A DNA stretch of 64,000 nucleotides from Lumbricus rubellus (GCA_945859605.1 OX243827.1:29149141-29213140); one strand, 5' to 3'; positions 23,501 to 30,759 are shown, counted from the first letter of the stretch. Numbers and translations: made by a program. The notes: generated from the letters alone by a model not told the origin.

Positions 23501-24227
23501 AAGACGCATGGTATGTATGATATGGTGCGACAAAAATAGTTCCAGTTGCTATGATATTTCTCCACTATTCAAGTCTATTCTCCCCATTTTAGTTAAAATG
23601 CAGTGCAATCCTAATAAGTCAAGTTTAACATGTTGAAACTTTCATTCGACTAATTTTTTCTTGGATTGTGATGTGCCCAGGTATAAGCCAGTTGAGTCTT
23701 TCCAAGGTCTTTCAACATCGATTCTTAGTGTTGTGTTATTGTGTGATTTTTGTATCACTCTTTTCGCCTAAGGTATTTCAAACACGATAGTACAGTGATT
23801 GAATAATAAATAGCCTACTTTTGGTCTTCCACTAAATCTACTATCTAATTTAGGTGTATGGTTTCAGCTCCATTTCCTTGATGCTTTGTACATGTTGCTC
23901 ACTTTCTTAGGCCTTGTACTCGATGCTTAGGCCTACTTTCTTAGGCCTTGTACATGGTGCTAACTTTCTTACGCCATGTTGCCCAGATTTATTAGTAAGT
24001 GTATCCATGTACGTGTGCCTTTATAGAAAATGAACGAGAAGATTTCCGCCGTGTATTCAAAGTACATTGGCCGCTGTCGAAAGATCGACCCTAGTGCCTC
24101 TACTAAGCTGACGTCGTCACAAGAACATTCTACAAGCTACACATCAAGCACCCAAATGAGTCAGATGACTTCTGCACAAGAGAAGCCTACATTACAAGCA
24201 CTTATGTGTCAACCTACAGTGCATTAG
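6529..24227 (+). CDS. Adhesion GPCR paralogue B, complete gene model
   Basis: Exons: 6529-6592, 7916-7989, 8873-8914 (uncertain), 10117-10269, 10802-10870, 11755-11863, 13200-13316, 13737-13818, 14812-14917, 18219-18271, 18561-18672, 18959-19053, 19416-19518, 19931-20087, 20569-20638, 20930-20996, 22287-22378, 22701-22827, 23370-23411 and 24027-24227. All phases agree and total 1935 nt (644 aa). Order: signal peptide, short Cys-rich linker, GAIN domain, GPS (C283, W286, W293, C298, C310, C312, with predicted cleavage between L315 and T316), seven TM helices from about residue 328, and a short tail. There is no separate adhesion domain. The family self-cleaves at HL|T, and the new N-terminus TNFAILM acts as a tethered agonist. 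The intron after TM5 uses a GC donor. Relative to gene A the tail is truncated. Subfamily not assigned. Confidence 0.93.
6593..7915. other. Gene B intron 1 with repeat fragments
   Basis: No exon is seen. Near 6810-6840 a segment (GACGCAGCGCTCGTAAATAA) is closely similar to one at 26033-26060 inside the 2.7 kb element of spacer B-C. At 7695-7790 stands a repeated CGGGACA motif ending GTATGGTCACCG, whose reverse complement resembles the end of a dispersed hAT-type repeat; its partner may lie near 6965, too diverged to call. Confidence 0.45.
7916..7989 (+). CDS. Gene B exon 2: Cys-rich linker
   Basis: Spliced in phase 1 and out in phase 0 (tttag / gtaaat), it encodes [20 protein letters not shown] and four more codons. 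The C-x-C-x(4)-C-x(2)-C pattern and the following acidic helix are shared with C (35211-35320, [17 protein letters not shown]) and D (56180-56268, HSNCNYCDDK). It matches no domain I recognise; disulfide pairing before the GAIN domain is likely. Confidence 0.85.
8520..8862 (+). mobile_element. LINE 3' fragment (CR1/L2-like), frameshifted
   Basis: The + strand reads [12 protein letters not shown], then after frameshifts a degraded match to the ...GP.LWN.LP... segment that follows the reverse transcriptase in many CR1/L2-type LINEs. It ends in CTTGAAGGGGCACTATATAA and a short TGAATGAA-type tail, the same 3' terminus seen at 44715-44755 and, on the other strand, near 61935-61990. It abuts the acceptor of the candidate exon at 8873. 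Confidence 0.6.
8873..8914 (+). CDS. Gene B candidate 14-codon exon (uncertain)
   Basis: A good acceptor (tttaaatttcag) and a perfect donor (gtgagt) bound 14 in-frame codons, [14 protein letters not shown]. In C and D the homologous bases (ending ATTCTGTTGAAG or similar) are intronic, and their next exon begins immediately after TTGAAG. So in B this may be a new exon whose acceptor came with the adjacent LINE, or the true exon may start at 8915 ([18 protein letters not shown]...) as in C and D. In the second case a donor must be found downstream, and I see none that is clearly good. Transcripts would decide. Confidence 0.4.
9126..10054. repeat. 16-bp minisatellite, about 58 copies
   Basis: Tandem array of ATTCCATTACAACTTA with point variants (AATGCCATT, CATTTCAAC, AATCTTATT, AAATTCATT). 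The variants recur in the same order about every 144 bases (for example the AATGCCATT unit near 9400 and again near 9546), so there is a higher-order repeat of about nine units. It fills the intron before the GAIN exon at 10117 and is absent from genes C and D. Confidence 0.95.
10117..14917 (+). CDS. Gene B GAIN-domain exons
   Basis: Six exons: 10117-10269, 10802-10870, 11755-11863, 13200-13316, 13737-13818 and 14812-14917. The first ([20 protein letters not shown] then [16 protein letters not shown]) is the helical GAIN subdomain A. The second ([18 protein letters not shown]) continues it; an upstream AG at 10792 could add three codons. The later ones give the beta-rich subdomain [36 protein letters not shown] and [19 protein letters not shown]. 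Several N-x-S/T sequons (NAS, NET, NNT, NIT, NLT) suit an extracellular glycoprotein. Exon lengths and phases (0,0,1,1,2,0) match C and D except for codon-sized indels. Confidence 0.9.
10270..10801. other. Gene B intron, no coding feature
   Basis: Contains a TGTCTG-rich stretch at 10415-10530 and CATTAATATTC repeats near 10550-10590. Nothing else was recognised. Confidence 0.5.
10871..11754. other. Gene B intron, no coding feature
   Basis: AT-rich with several TAGGCCTA palindromes; no repeat family or exon recognised. The stretch near 11340-11520 (GCCTCACAGGACAGGAAGCA) has a diverged counterpart in the same intron of gene C at 39345-39480, as expected for a shared ancestral intron. Confidence 0.5.
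12436..12580 (+). repeat. Dispersed repeat with TTTGAT tail, copy 1
   Basis: This ~145-bp segment (CACCGTTCTTACAATCAAGG to TAAACTGATTTGATTTCATG) is clearly homologous to 28042-28190. Both end in a TAAACTGATTTGATTT tail, and the minus-strand LINE ending at 58757 has a similar tail (CAATAAACTTGATTTGATTT read on its strand). It is probably the 3' UTR of one LINE family. Confidence 0.6.
12700..12770 (+). repeat. LINE 3' terminus with AATAC tail
   Basis: GCTGCAATAACGCTTTATAA, then ATGGTCAGATACAATACAAT, is the same 3' end as the LINE fragment at 55501-55740 (GCGACTTATAAATGGTCAGA plus a TAAGA tail). Only the extreme 3' end is present. Confidence 0.55.
12912..13076. mobile_element. hAT-like MITE, 165 bp, perfect 8-bp TSD
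   Basis: TGCCACTC stands on both sides (12904-12911 and 13077-13084). The termini are CATGGGCTGAG and CCGCCCATG, imperfect inverted repeats matching the element at 53969. A G-run at the left and a C-run at the right give the characteristic GGGG...CCCC layout. No coding capacity. Confidence 0.75.
13918..14070. repeat. TCTG/TCTC-rich simple repeat
   Basis: Irregular (TCTG)n and (TCTC)n tract followed by CA-rich sequence. It produces several spurious open frames on both strands (Leu/Ser-rich, or Arg/Asp/Glu-rich), none of which is a gene. Confidence 0.9.
14352..14664. mobile_element. hAT-like MITE, 313 bp, perfect 8-bp TSD
   Basis: TSD CCTAGCCT at 14344-14351 and 14665-14672. Inverted termini CAGGGCCGGA / TCCGGCCCTG are perfect over 10 bp. 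The core GACTAAAAAAAAAGGTCATC followed by AACTTTTTTGGCGGATG (14502-14538) is shared with elements having different termini. Another copy of the left end starts near 41143 (CAGGACCGGATTAAGGCATG). Confidence 0.82.
14918..15048. other. Start of gene B intron before the (AAT)n/LINE block
   Basis: Begins with donor gtacgg at 14918. No feature apart from the start of the (TAA)n tract near 15049. The full intron runs to 18218 and is long because of the LINE insertion. Confidence 0.6.
15049..15120. repeat. (AAT)n microsatellite, left flank of LINE
   Basis: About 24 units of TAA with one TAG interruption. It ends exactly where the 5' side of the retrotransposon begins. The partner tract is at 17435-17500. 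Confidence 0.9.
15121..17434 (+). mobile_element. Non-LTR retrotransposon with restriction-like endonuclease, inserted in (AAT)n
   Basis: A 2.3-kb insertion lies between two (AAT)n tracts. It has one uninterrupted ORF and a short 3' UTR ending ATGATGAAGTTATAAATAAT. Start and end coincide with the microsatellite, so either the element targets AAT repeats or its 3' end is itself AAT. The 5' end is probably truncated, because R2/Hero-type proteins normally carry N-terminal zinc fingers before the reverse transcriptase and none is seen. GC content is higher than in the surrounding intron, and no stops or frameshifts are present, so the insertion looks young. Confidence 0.85.
15132..17366 (+). CDS. 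Reverse transcriptase with C-terminal endonuclease (LINE ORF, 744 aa)
   Basis: Residues 30-60 ([18 protein letters not shown]) are the first RT block. Motif A is [12 protein letters not shown] with Asp174, motif [14 protein letters not shown] at 224-236, and motif C YLDD at 255-258 (Leu at the second position is unusual; YADD is commoner). After the thumb, a Cys/His knuckle (C553, C555, H564/H565, C569) precedes RPD (611-613) and WD (628-629), fitting the PD-(D/E)XK-like nuclease of R2/Hero/NeSL-type LINEs. Expected activity is nicking of target DNA and target-primed reverse transcription. The start Met is arbitrary because the N-terminus may be truncated. Antisense frames over this region are shadows. 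Clade assignment needs a phylogeny; Hero-like is my guess. Confidence 0.9.
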   Translation: MQERHPSDKWSSKLSELPDAAQSTPFQASEKEVADAVRSFPAGSAGGPDGLRPQHLLGLLNNKESSESFLQALTGFINVLLRGECPKGMRELVFGGTLIALSKKSGGLRPIAIGYALRRLAAKCANSYALGRLESFFTPLQVGMAVPGGGEAAVHAARSFVTNMTEDEIFVKLDFTNAFNTLRRDVMLQMVYDTIPEIYAFTHQAYSAESQLQFGSFVVRSMMGPQQGDPLGPLLFCLPLQPILRAMRSSFRLGYLDDISLGGKKEDVLQDLASIKDLESSLGICLNSKKCELYSKTEQTESEFEGFERMDMGSLLLLGAPLFRGAALDGALLRHSEILERAVTDLACLRAQAALILLRASFGAAKLTYLLRTAPCHDHPLLEKMDDQMRKGLENILNISLSNIQWIQATLPIRDGGLGVRRVSMLASSAYLASAASTKSLVSTILNKEEWGDVHIDFLLEFRKNTLPSNAESLLNRQKVWDGPLIEADKAAVWAAYSDPVNMARLFAVTSPHAGDWLSTVPVTACGLDLSNEAIRVAVGLRLGLDLCTPHQCQCGETTDSRGHHGLACRRSSGRTARHFAINDLVWRALAKANIPSSKEPPGLIRTDGKRPDGATLVPWARGKYIAWDFTAVHTCAVSYIHLSSTTPGGAAEHAADRKCSKYSTLPVSHEFVPIAIETLGPINSAGREFLLELGRRVAAVSGNPREIAYLFQRISICTQRFNAVAFRGTFAPHPWDDSNALYA
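17435..17500. repeat. (AAT)n microsatellite, right flank of LINE
   Basis: About 20 TAA units directly after the retrotransposon 3' end, in the same register as the tract at 15049-15120. Confidence 0.9.
17768..17968 (-). repeat. tRNA-derived SINE, minus strand
   Basis: On the minus strand the segment reads GTGAAGTTGGTATG (A-box-like, near 17945-17965) and, about 35 bases later, GATTCGAATCC (B box, near 17907-17917), as in a tRNA-derived RNA polymerase III promoter. The downstream body ends GAGTAGCGAGCTTGAAGGGG then TGCTATA, which matches the 3' end of the LINE family at 8820-8850 and 44715-44755. SINEs commonly borrow the 3' tail of a partner LINE. It is not a functional tRNA: the cloverleaf does not close. 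Confidence 0.65.
18219..18672 (+). CDS. Gene B GPS motif exons
   Basis: Exons 18219-18271 and 18561-18672, joined in phase 2. Together they give [10 protein letters not shown], then W and GC, then [15 protein letters not shown], with all the GPS landmarks: four Cys, two Trp and the HL|T cleavage triad. Autoproteolysis should expose TNFAILM as the Stachel agonist. The second exon shares an identical run of about 60 bases with gene C. Confidence 0.95.
18673..18958. other. Gene B intron between GPS and TM1
   Basis: Contains a C/T-rich stretch at 18805-18895 and nothing recognisable otherwise. The short motif GAGCTTCCACCTAGGCGG (18742) recurs in gene C at 42982 (GAGTTTCCGCCAAGGCGG), an ancestral intron remnant. 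Confidence 0.5.
18959..23411 (+). CDS. Gene B seven-transmembrane exons
   Basis: Exons: 18959-19053 (TM1, [20 protein letters not shown]), 19416-19518 (TM2, [20 protein letters not shown]), 19931-20087 (TM3 plus ICL2, with conserved Cys in [19 protein letters not shown] and WG at the end), 20569-20638 (TM4), 20930-20996 (ECL2 Cys-Trp and start of TM5, [17 protein letters not shown]), 22287-22378 (rest of TM5 and basic ICL3), 22701-22827 (TM6 and start of TM7, [21 protein letters not shown]) and 23370-23411 (end of TM7). The Cys in TM3 and that in CWLS would form the usual disulfide. Every phase matches gene C. The TM4 donor is GC|gtcagt and the TM5 donor is GCG|gcaagt. Confidence 0.94.
19138..19187. 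repeat. 50-bp near-perfect palindrome
   Basis: TAGTTTGTCTTATGTTAATT CAAT is followed by its near-exact inverse, AATTAACATAAGACTAACTA. It lies in the TM1-TM2 intron. The homologous intron of gene C (44059-44353) has only the flanking GGTTGGAAG, so this is an insertion in B or a loss in C. As RNA it would form a hairpin. Confidence 0.8.
19519..19930. other. Gene B TM2-TM3 intron, nothing notable
   Basis: AT-rich; no repeat family or exon recognised. Confidence 0.5.
20088..20568. other. Gene B TM3-TM4 intron, conserved with gene C
   Basis: Large parts (for example GTTGGGTCTCTACGCCATGC and GCGTTGCATATTTTGGTGGT) are nearly identical to gene C 45970-46260, showing recent common origin or conversion. 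No exon seen. Confidence 0.55.
21213..21986 (+). mobile_element. Mariner-like element with ~250-bp inverted repeats and transposase remnant
   Basis: TA flanks both ends (21211-21212, 21987-21988). The termini CACTGTGTCCGCGTTAAAGT... are inverted over roughly 250 bp. Between and overlapping the arms the + strand keeps a decayed transposase C-terminus: [10 protein letters not shown] (near 21545-21575), the Tc1/mariner catalytic-region signature around the last Asp, then after shifts [20 protein letters not shown] and a GHFEH-like segment. In-frame stops make it non-coding. Confidence 0.8.
22379..22700. other. Gene B ICL3-TM6 intron, partly conserved with gene C
   Basis: GATGTCATCTTAGATGCTCG, then ACTTAGATTAGGTTTATAACG, recurs in gene C at 48583-48625. 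In C the same intron is longer (47647-48741). No exon seen. Confidence 0.5.
22828..23369. other. Gene B TM6-TM7 intron, nothing notable
   Basis: Contains a short CATGCATGCATACATACACA tract at 23022-23048; otherwise no feature. Confidence 0.5.
24027..24227 (+). CDS. Gene B terminal exon: truncated tail
   Basis: Begins like gene A ([20 protein letters not shown]) but stops at TAG 24225-24227, after 66 codons instead of 205. A +1 frame downstream still reads [21 protein letters not shown], and further on the bases equivalent to gene A's DIDDSDKFASTYESERD are still present near 24272-24322, now untranslated. So the short tail came from a frameshift plus an internal deletion relative to A. Confidence 0.85.
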   Translation, partial: KMNEKISAVYSKYIGRCRKIDPSASTKLTSSQEHSTSYTSSTQMSQMTSAQEKPTLQALMCQPTVH

Positions 24228-25080
24228 CAGCCACACAGATGGCATCAGCACCAGAGCAGTTTACAATTGAACATTGACGATTCTGATAAGTTTGCATCAA
24301 CGTACGAAAGTGAGCGAGACTCCATAATTATACAGCCAGCAACACCAGTCCTGTCAAACTTAGTTGCATTATTTTTTATTTCCTGGTAATATGCTAAAAC
24401 GTGAGGCTAATTTGCGTCAACGTTTACGGGGCTCGTAACAATCTTTTCCATAGACTTGTTGTTTATTTTAGCTTTGGCATTCTATTATTACGCTTAAGTA
24501 TATTAAGTAAGAGGCTATAATACTAGCAAGATTATATTAATTGTTTGAATAGTAATCAAGAAAGAGCGGTCAAGGCTAGTGTTATAATTATGTTGACTTT
24601 TCATGGCTTGTTGTGCAGTACTTCATGATAGGCTACATGATTGCAGTGGCGGAGCCTAGAATTTATAACGGAAGGTCTAGGGTTTGTGGCCTGGCCGGAT
24701 GTCCTTCCTGACACCAACCCAACAGTATTACAGTAAATGAAAAGGGAATGAAGTAACAAAGAGAATAAAGTTGATGATGATGACTTCTATGTCCTAATGT
24801 TGAAAACGATCATTTTACTTGTCTGTATATGATTTTGTCAGTTTTTGAAAAAATAAATTTGGTATAATAATAATAATAATAATAATAATTTAAAATAATA
24901 ATAATTTATTAATAATAACAAAACCCATGCCCAAATATGGATGAGGTTTAGCCTTCCAGACACAGTGCTTTTATAATTTCTATGTTCATTGGGGGAAACG
25001 AAGTTCCTCAGAGGCTTCTGAGCATATCTTACTTATCAAAATTCAACAACAATAACAATAATAACAATAACAAAACCTGC
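24228..25080. other. 3' flank of gene B
   Basis: Contains the former tail-coding sequence (to ~24330), a segment homologous to the flank of gene A (24360-24620), a hAT-like terminus CAGTGGCGGAGCC near 24645 without a visible partner, an (AAT)n tract at 24862-24890 and a stretch (24920-25030) homologous to 49820-49910 in spacer C-D. Confidence 0.55.
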
Positions 25081-25088
25081 ACATATGT

Positions 25089-27833
25089 GACGGGGGGGAT
25101 GATTTCCCGTCACATGCCGGTTTTGGACCTTTTTATTTATTCATATTCTACAGATATTTTTCTTCAAAATACTTTTTACAGAATGAAAATATCTTATTTC
25201 TAACTGAAGTTATACTCATTTGAATCTGCAATTTGCTAAATCATTACAATTGAGAAAATCGAGCTTAAAGTTTCGGAACATTTGTGTCGGGTAAGTCCTT
25301 AGTAACCATTAATTTATTCTTCTGCAATTTTGCTGGTCAATGCATGGCTATATCCTGTATCGAATACATCAAACGGCATGAAAATCGAACTACTACTTTC
25401 AAAACTGTGATAGAAATACAAAATACTGCTGAATTGAATTAATGAAACTAAAAAATGCAAACAACGCATCTAACGCGCAGATCGACGTTTCATTTTGACC
25501 GACCGACGATGTATGAGTCTCAAATAGCCTAACACAAACAAATAATTAACAAGGTCCTTCAAGGTAAGCTCGAATATGATAGCCTACTATACCCCATTCT
25601 TGATTTGATTAAATTTATGCAAACATTGTGACTGATGATACATTTGTTCGCGATTTGTTGACTCGAGTAGGAGGCTTATTAGGCTAATGAGCCGCTAGTC
25701 AAAGAAATAAGGCTTTGATACCGAAGAGTGAAGGGACCTACGATATAGGCCTAATTGTTCGCGATTTGTTGACTCGACAAGCAGGCATGAATGGAATACG
25801 TTGGGTCCGATAAACAGAACTGACTTAAATACGAGACTCTTTCAAATCTTATAAAGCATTTTAATTATGTACTCACTTAGACAATAGACCACATGTTTCC
25901 TATCGTCGGCGGAATCTTTATCGCTTCGCTGAATAAGACCCGTGTTCATCGGACAGTCTTATCAATTCATTTTCTATGGTATCTCGACCCGGACCACCTT
26001 TGGACTACTCTTACGGACAACCGTTTTGACTTGACGCAGCGCTCGCGAATAAGCTGGTGCTCCACACTTGGCTTTCGAATGGCACTTTAGAAGCTTGGAG
26101 ATAAGGCTACGATTACGATTAGGGCCTGCCTAGGCTATCACTATTTGAACAGTCCCAATCCCGCCTGAATTGTTTTTTGGGGTATCTATGAAATTACTGG
26201 TAGGCTACCTATACTAGACTAACAATACTGCAACAGTGGTCACACTTAAGCATAATAAAGTATATATTTTCGGAATCAGCAAACTTAAGGCAATTAACTT
26301 GCATATTTCATGGTGAAGAACTATTAATTTATATAGCGCCTTCAGAATGCCAAAGGCCAAAACAGTCATCGATAAGCATTTTACACAGCATTTGAGGGCC
26401 AACAGTCCAATATTGGTAACAAATAAGCATACAAAACCATATATTTTCTGAACCACTAGTCTTTTGGCTATATAATCCAGATTTCATATCGTGAGCAATG
26501 GTTAATTTATATAGCGGCATTATAATCCCAAAAGGTAAAACAGTCACCAATAGTCATATCGGCAATGAATCATAAGGACAGCAATTCAACAAAACTTACT
26601 AGAAGTCATAATAAAGTATATATTTCCTGAATCAGCAAACTTCAGGCTATAAATCCATGTTTTGCATTGAAGAAATATTCATTTATATAGCGACTTTAGC
26701 TTTCCAAAGGGCAAAACAGTCACGATAAACATATCAGCACTGCTCTCCGACTTCGGTATTATTTAGCAATGCGGAGTCCGAACGACAAGACTTGGCTAAA
26801 ATCGAAACTATTTATATCCCACACGCTGTCCGTGCACCGGCATCTTCAAATCTCGGACGAATTGATCGTCAAAAGATAAAAATTCATCGTCAAAACCATT
26901 CATGACACATCTAAAAAATTTCGTAACTCAGGACAATTTTATCCCTCACTTCAAACTTTTTTTGGGACTCCAATATATAACTTTTGTCAACAAAAAATAC
27001 CTCGAATTGTGAGGAATTGTTCGGACTTCAACCCTGATTTTTTTTACACACAACGAATGCGTATTTATAAATAGCTTATAGCCTGTTTCAATGCCTCCCG
27101 TTTCGGGTCGCTAGCGACCCGATCCGGCGGGAACGCAGCTTCAAATTTTCACTTTCTATTAGGCTAATGTAAATTAAGCTTAGTGTGAATAATTTTCATA
27201 CGAATTCTTTCCGAAACAAACGCAAAAATAACGTTTCTCTCCGAAAGTAACTAAAGAAAATGAGCAACATCAACAAGTTGAGAGACCAAGAATTGCTAGC
27301 TTGCATGCGCACGATCTAAGGTCAGTGTCGCGATATGTCTCGTAAGCCAATTAGACTCTAAGAAAACTGGGTCGGAGGCGTGGCTTGAATAATAATCATC
27401 CTTGTTGTCAGGCAAGCAATAATGAATGCTTAAAACTTTGACCAAAACCTGCTCATTTAAACGGGTGAAACAGCTTTTATGGACCATTTAGTACCATATT
27501 GAAGGGAAAATTTATTATGTGGTAGACACGACTACAAGAAATAGTCCATATGGCGTATAATAGCTCTGTCGTTCGTAGCGAATTTTAACTTTAAAAATAG
27601 CTCATGGAGCGATTGATTCAAAGCAAATTTTGACACCACATGCGGTAAAAGTAATTTTTCAACACTAAGCATTTGAATTCAAAATTTTTAATTGCAGATA
27701 TCGAAAGTAGACATATTTTTAAATAATAATACACCATAAAACCATTTTTCGTATTTTTGAGGGTTCTCGCCTTTACTCGCCTATATCTCTGTATCTGTGT
27801 ATCGACATATGACGGGAAATCATCCCCCCCGTC
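25089..27833. mobile_element. 2.7-kb inverted-repeat DNA element, non-autonomous
   Basis: Perfect 23-bp inverted ends: GACGGGGGGGATGATTTCCC... at 25089 and its complement ending 27833. Both are flanked by ACATATGT (25081-25088, 27834-27841), an apparent 8-bp target duplication. Because the target is itself palindromic, a 2-bp TA duplication with longer ends is equally consistent. The spacer C-D is continuous across the homologous site (49935-49985), so the whole 2745 bp is an insertion. No ORF above ~80 codons and no transposase motif is present. Superfamily unresolved. Confidence 0.8.
26210..26745. repeat. Three ~180-bp tandem repeats inside the 2.7-kb element
   Basis: Each unit has (A/C)ATTTATATAGCG followed by a CCAAAGGNNAAAACAGTCA-like block and a CATAATAAAGTATATATTTY-like block. 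TTTATATAGCG occurs near 26328, 26507 and 26687. The units are diverged by substitutions and small indels. Confidence 0.75.
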
Positions 27834-27841
27834 ACATATGT

Positions 27842-28820
27842 CATTGTTAATTATTACAATTAGGCTTCTATTGCTAAGCCTACTACAACCACTACTAGCC
27901 GACTCTTGCAGCTACATGTACAGTACAACTGTCATTACTTGCAGCCTAACTACTAATAATGATGGCATTACAATAGATAATACTGATCATTATTAGGCCT
28001 ACTTCTCATTACTGTGTGATCATAGATCTACTATAAACTATTCACCGTTCATACAATCAAGGTGTCCCATGAACATTGTTTTTTTTGTATATTCTTGTGT
28101 ACATTTTACTCTGCTGTCTACCTTGGTTGTTTGTTTGTCTGCTGTTCTTTCTCAGAATAAACTGATTTGATTTGATTTGATTTGATTAAACAAGATAAAA
28201 ATTGCTGACAGACTATGACATTGTGTAGCTAGGAACTTTTGATTGAACTTTTCTAATGAACCAATAGACACAAGACCAGTCCTAACAATCCTGAGCCTGG
28301 CCTCTTTCCATTTTATAGTCTCCATTCCCACCACATTCACTCGCTGCAATATTATATCTGCGTGTATGGGGTTCTTTCTGTAGACAAGGTGTCCTCAATC
28401 ATGAATGCTACTAGAATCTATGTGCTAGGCGTGACTTAATCCTATAGAGTCAATATTAGTCACGTGCCCAACACTGCCCAACAGTGCGGATATAAACATA
28501 ATTGTTTTGAAAGAGTGATAATTATTTTAATAACGTCATTTCGAAGTAACCTGGTGGCAATCACAAGTTGAACAGTTTGGGATTGATAGCACGGGCGTGT
28601 TACGAAATCGCTCACTATTATCCTGGGCTGAGCTACAATGTATCTATGGAAAACATTTCACCAGGCTAATTAGTAACTATTTAGAAAGTAAGAAGTTTTC
28701 TGATAATCTGGGTAAGTTTCAGAAAATACATCTAAAATTAATCTGGTCAATCCAATATATGATAGTCTTTGAAAAAATCTAAACATAATAATACATTTTC
28801 CAATTTCCTCTGTCTTTGGT
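27842..28820. other. Spacer B-C, part homologous to spacer C-D
   Basis: Begins with sequence (TTACAATTAGGCTTCTATTG, then TACTACAACCACTACTA) matching 49995-50045 and continues to about 28700, matching up to ~50650. It contains the TTTGAT-tailed repeat (28042-28190). No coding segment seen. Confidence 0.55.
28042..28190 (+). repeat. Dispersed repeat with TTTGAT tail, copy 2
   Basis: Homologous to 12436-12580; ends AATAAACTGATTTGATTTGA, continuing as (TTTGA)n. Confidence 0.6.
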
Positions 28821-28854
28821 GTCTTCATTTTTCAGTTTGAGTTGTGTCATGACC

Positions 28855-29440
28855 TCCCGTATCGCATCCTCCTATTTCTTCTTTCGTCGTCCCCGACTGC
28901 GTCGTCCATAGACATCCGCCTTCATGACTGTTTTAAGGCAGCTGTCTTCCTCTCTTTTCATCACATGACCGTACCATCGCAACCTGGCCTCTCGTATATT
29001 GTCCGATATACACGCCACACAGAGTTTCGTTTGGATGTCCTCGTTCCTGTTTCTGTCCCTGAGTGAAATTCCCAGCATCCAACGTAGCATTCCCATCTCC
29101 GTCCTCTCCAGCAATCCCTCCACCTTTCTCGTCATCGTCCAGCCTCTGCCCCCATAGATCATCACAGGTCTGACCATTGTTTCATATACCTTTCCTTTGA
29201 GTTGTATTGGCATTTTGGCGTCACATAGAACTGCAGTCAACTCCCTCCACTTCTGCCAAGTCAACCTGATCCTGTTTCTGATGTCGACCTCACAGCCTGA
29301 GCATTCACTGTCGAGTCAAGACACTTAAAAGTTTCCGTCTGTTTCAGTTCCTTTCCTGTGTTGTCCACAATCCTAATTGTCTCATCTGTTTTTGAGCAGA
29401 CCATAGTTTCACTCGAAAGTGTAGGCTACTTGGATCCATA
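28855..29440 (-). mobile_element. RTE-like LINE 3' fragment
   Basis: On the minus strand this reads MPIQLKGKVYETMVRPVMIY, then ERTEMGMLRWMLGISLRDRN, then REARLRWYGHVMKREED. This is the familiar segment downstream of the reverse transcriptase in RTE-type LINEs (VYKT.VRP.MLYG, RMLRWM.G, LRWYGHV). Upstream (29265-29440) further matching residues continue, with stops. The copy is 5' truncated and defective. Confidence 0.8.
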
Positions 29441-29736
29441 AAGAAAAATTGGAGCAAACTGTTTACAGCCGTCTGCCCTTCCTCACGTCAACCCTATTTT
29501 CGGTGTAGAACCTAGCCTTTGGTGCTTGCACCTGCTCGCAAGGCAGCGAGGGCTTCAGGCTTTTTTAAAGGCCTATAATACTCGCCTTGTCGCAGGACCG
29601 TCGTGGAACACATGCAGCTTTTATCACAGGACGCGGTGACACCCACGTCCCGTACTGCGCCCCGTTATTATAGCATTGCCACTGTTGATCCGAGACTGCT
29701 GATTCGTCAGGTTTGACCCTGCTTTTTCGCAGCAAG

Positions 29737-30121
29737 CATAGGCGTAGGAGACGGGGGTCTAGAGGGGCAAATGCCCCCCCCCCAATTTCGGGCAGGTCTG
29801 ATTTTTCGGGCAAGCAGACCCGGAAAAATAAAATAAAAAGTTTTTTAAATGATTTTTTTAATTTTACTGGGTCTTTTGCCTGAAAAATCAGACTTGCCCG
29901 AACAAAAAAGGTCGTCAGACCTTTCGGGCAAAAAAGTAACGAAAAATTTCAGAATATTTCGGCCGGATGACTAAACAAAAGGTCGTCAGAATTTTCGGGC
30001 AAACTTAACGGGAGTTTTTATCAAGATTTCGGCCGGAGGACAAAAAACTTTTCGGGCAAAAGTCTCATTTTTGCCCCCCCCCCCCCCCCCCCCCAACGCT
30101 GAAATGTCCTCTACACCTATG
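29737..30121. mobile_element. hAT-like MITE, 385 bp, perfect 8-bp TSD
   Basis: TSD GCAGCAAG at 29729-29736 and 30122-30129. Termini CATAGGCGTAGGAG / CTCTACACCTATG are inverted with one mismatch. A G-run is followed by CAAATGCCCCCC at the left and a long C-run (30074-30095) lies at the right. Inside are two or three copies of the shared core (GGTCGTCAGA with TTTCGGGCAA). A one-ended reverse copy of the same family is at 39805-39866. Confidence 0.8.
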
Positions 30122-30759
30122 GCAGCAAGCCTCTATATCTAAAGGTCGTTCCACTATCCGCCACGTGTGGACGTGTGTGACAGCAGTTCTGTACAGCTCT
30201 GCCACACATCATAGTATTCATCATCATAGTAAAAATTTTTACCCGATGTATCATTGATCCCTCAGGATTTATATTATTACTCTTAGTAGTAGTAGTAGTA
30301 GCCTGTTGTAATGGCGTGAACGCGATAGGAGATCGAGCATCAACTATAGGCTGAGCTGAGCTATCTGTAGGAAAAAATCCACAGAAAAATCTAATTTAGC
30401 AACTTACTGTTTACAACGCCGATTTCTTCACTTAGATAATTACATGTATGCATGAAGTTTTATAAAAAGCTGGTTAAGTTTTAACAAAATAGACTAAACC
30501 TCAAATATTATGACCGTCCCGTACTTATAATTATGGTGTGATAAAATTTAAATATAGGCTAAATCTAAAATATTATGACCGTCCCATAATTATGATTATA
30601 GTGTCATAAAATGTAAATATAATAATATTGCAATAATGATGGAATATAATAGGCCTACGTGTCCCTTTCGGCCTAGGCCGTTATTTGCGGGTTTGTAGGC
30701 CTAATTAACCTAATTCTAGTGCCTCCGCGATAAGCATTCGGCAGCTTCCGCGTAACCTA

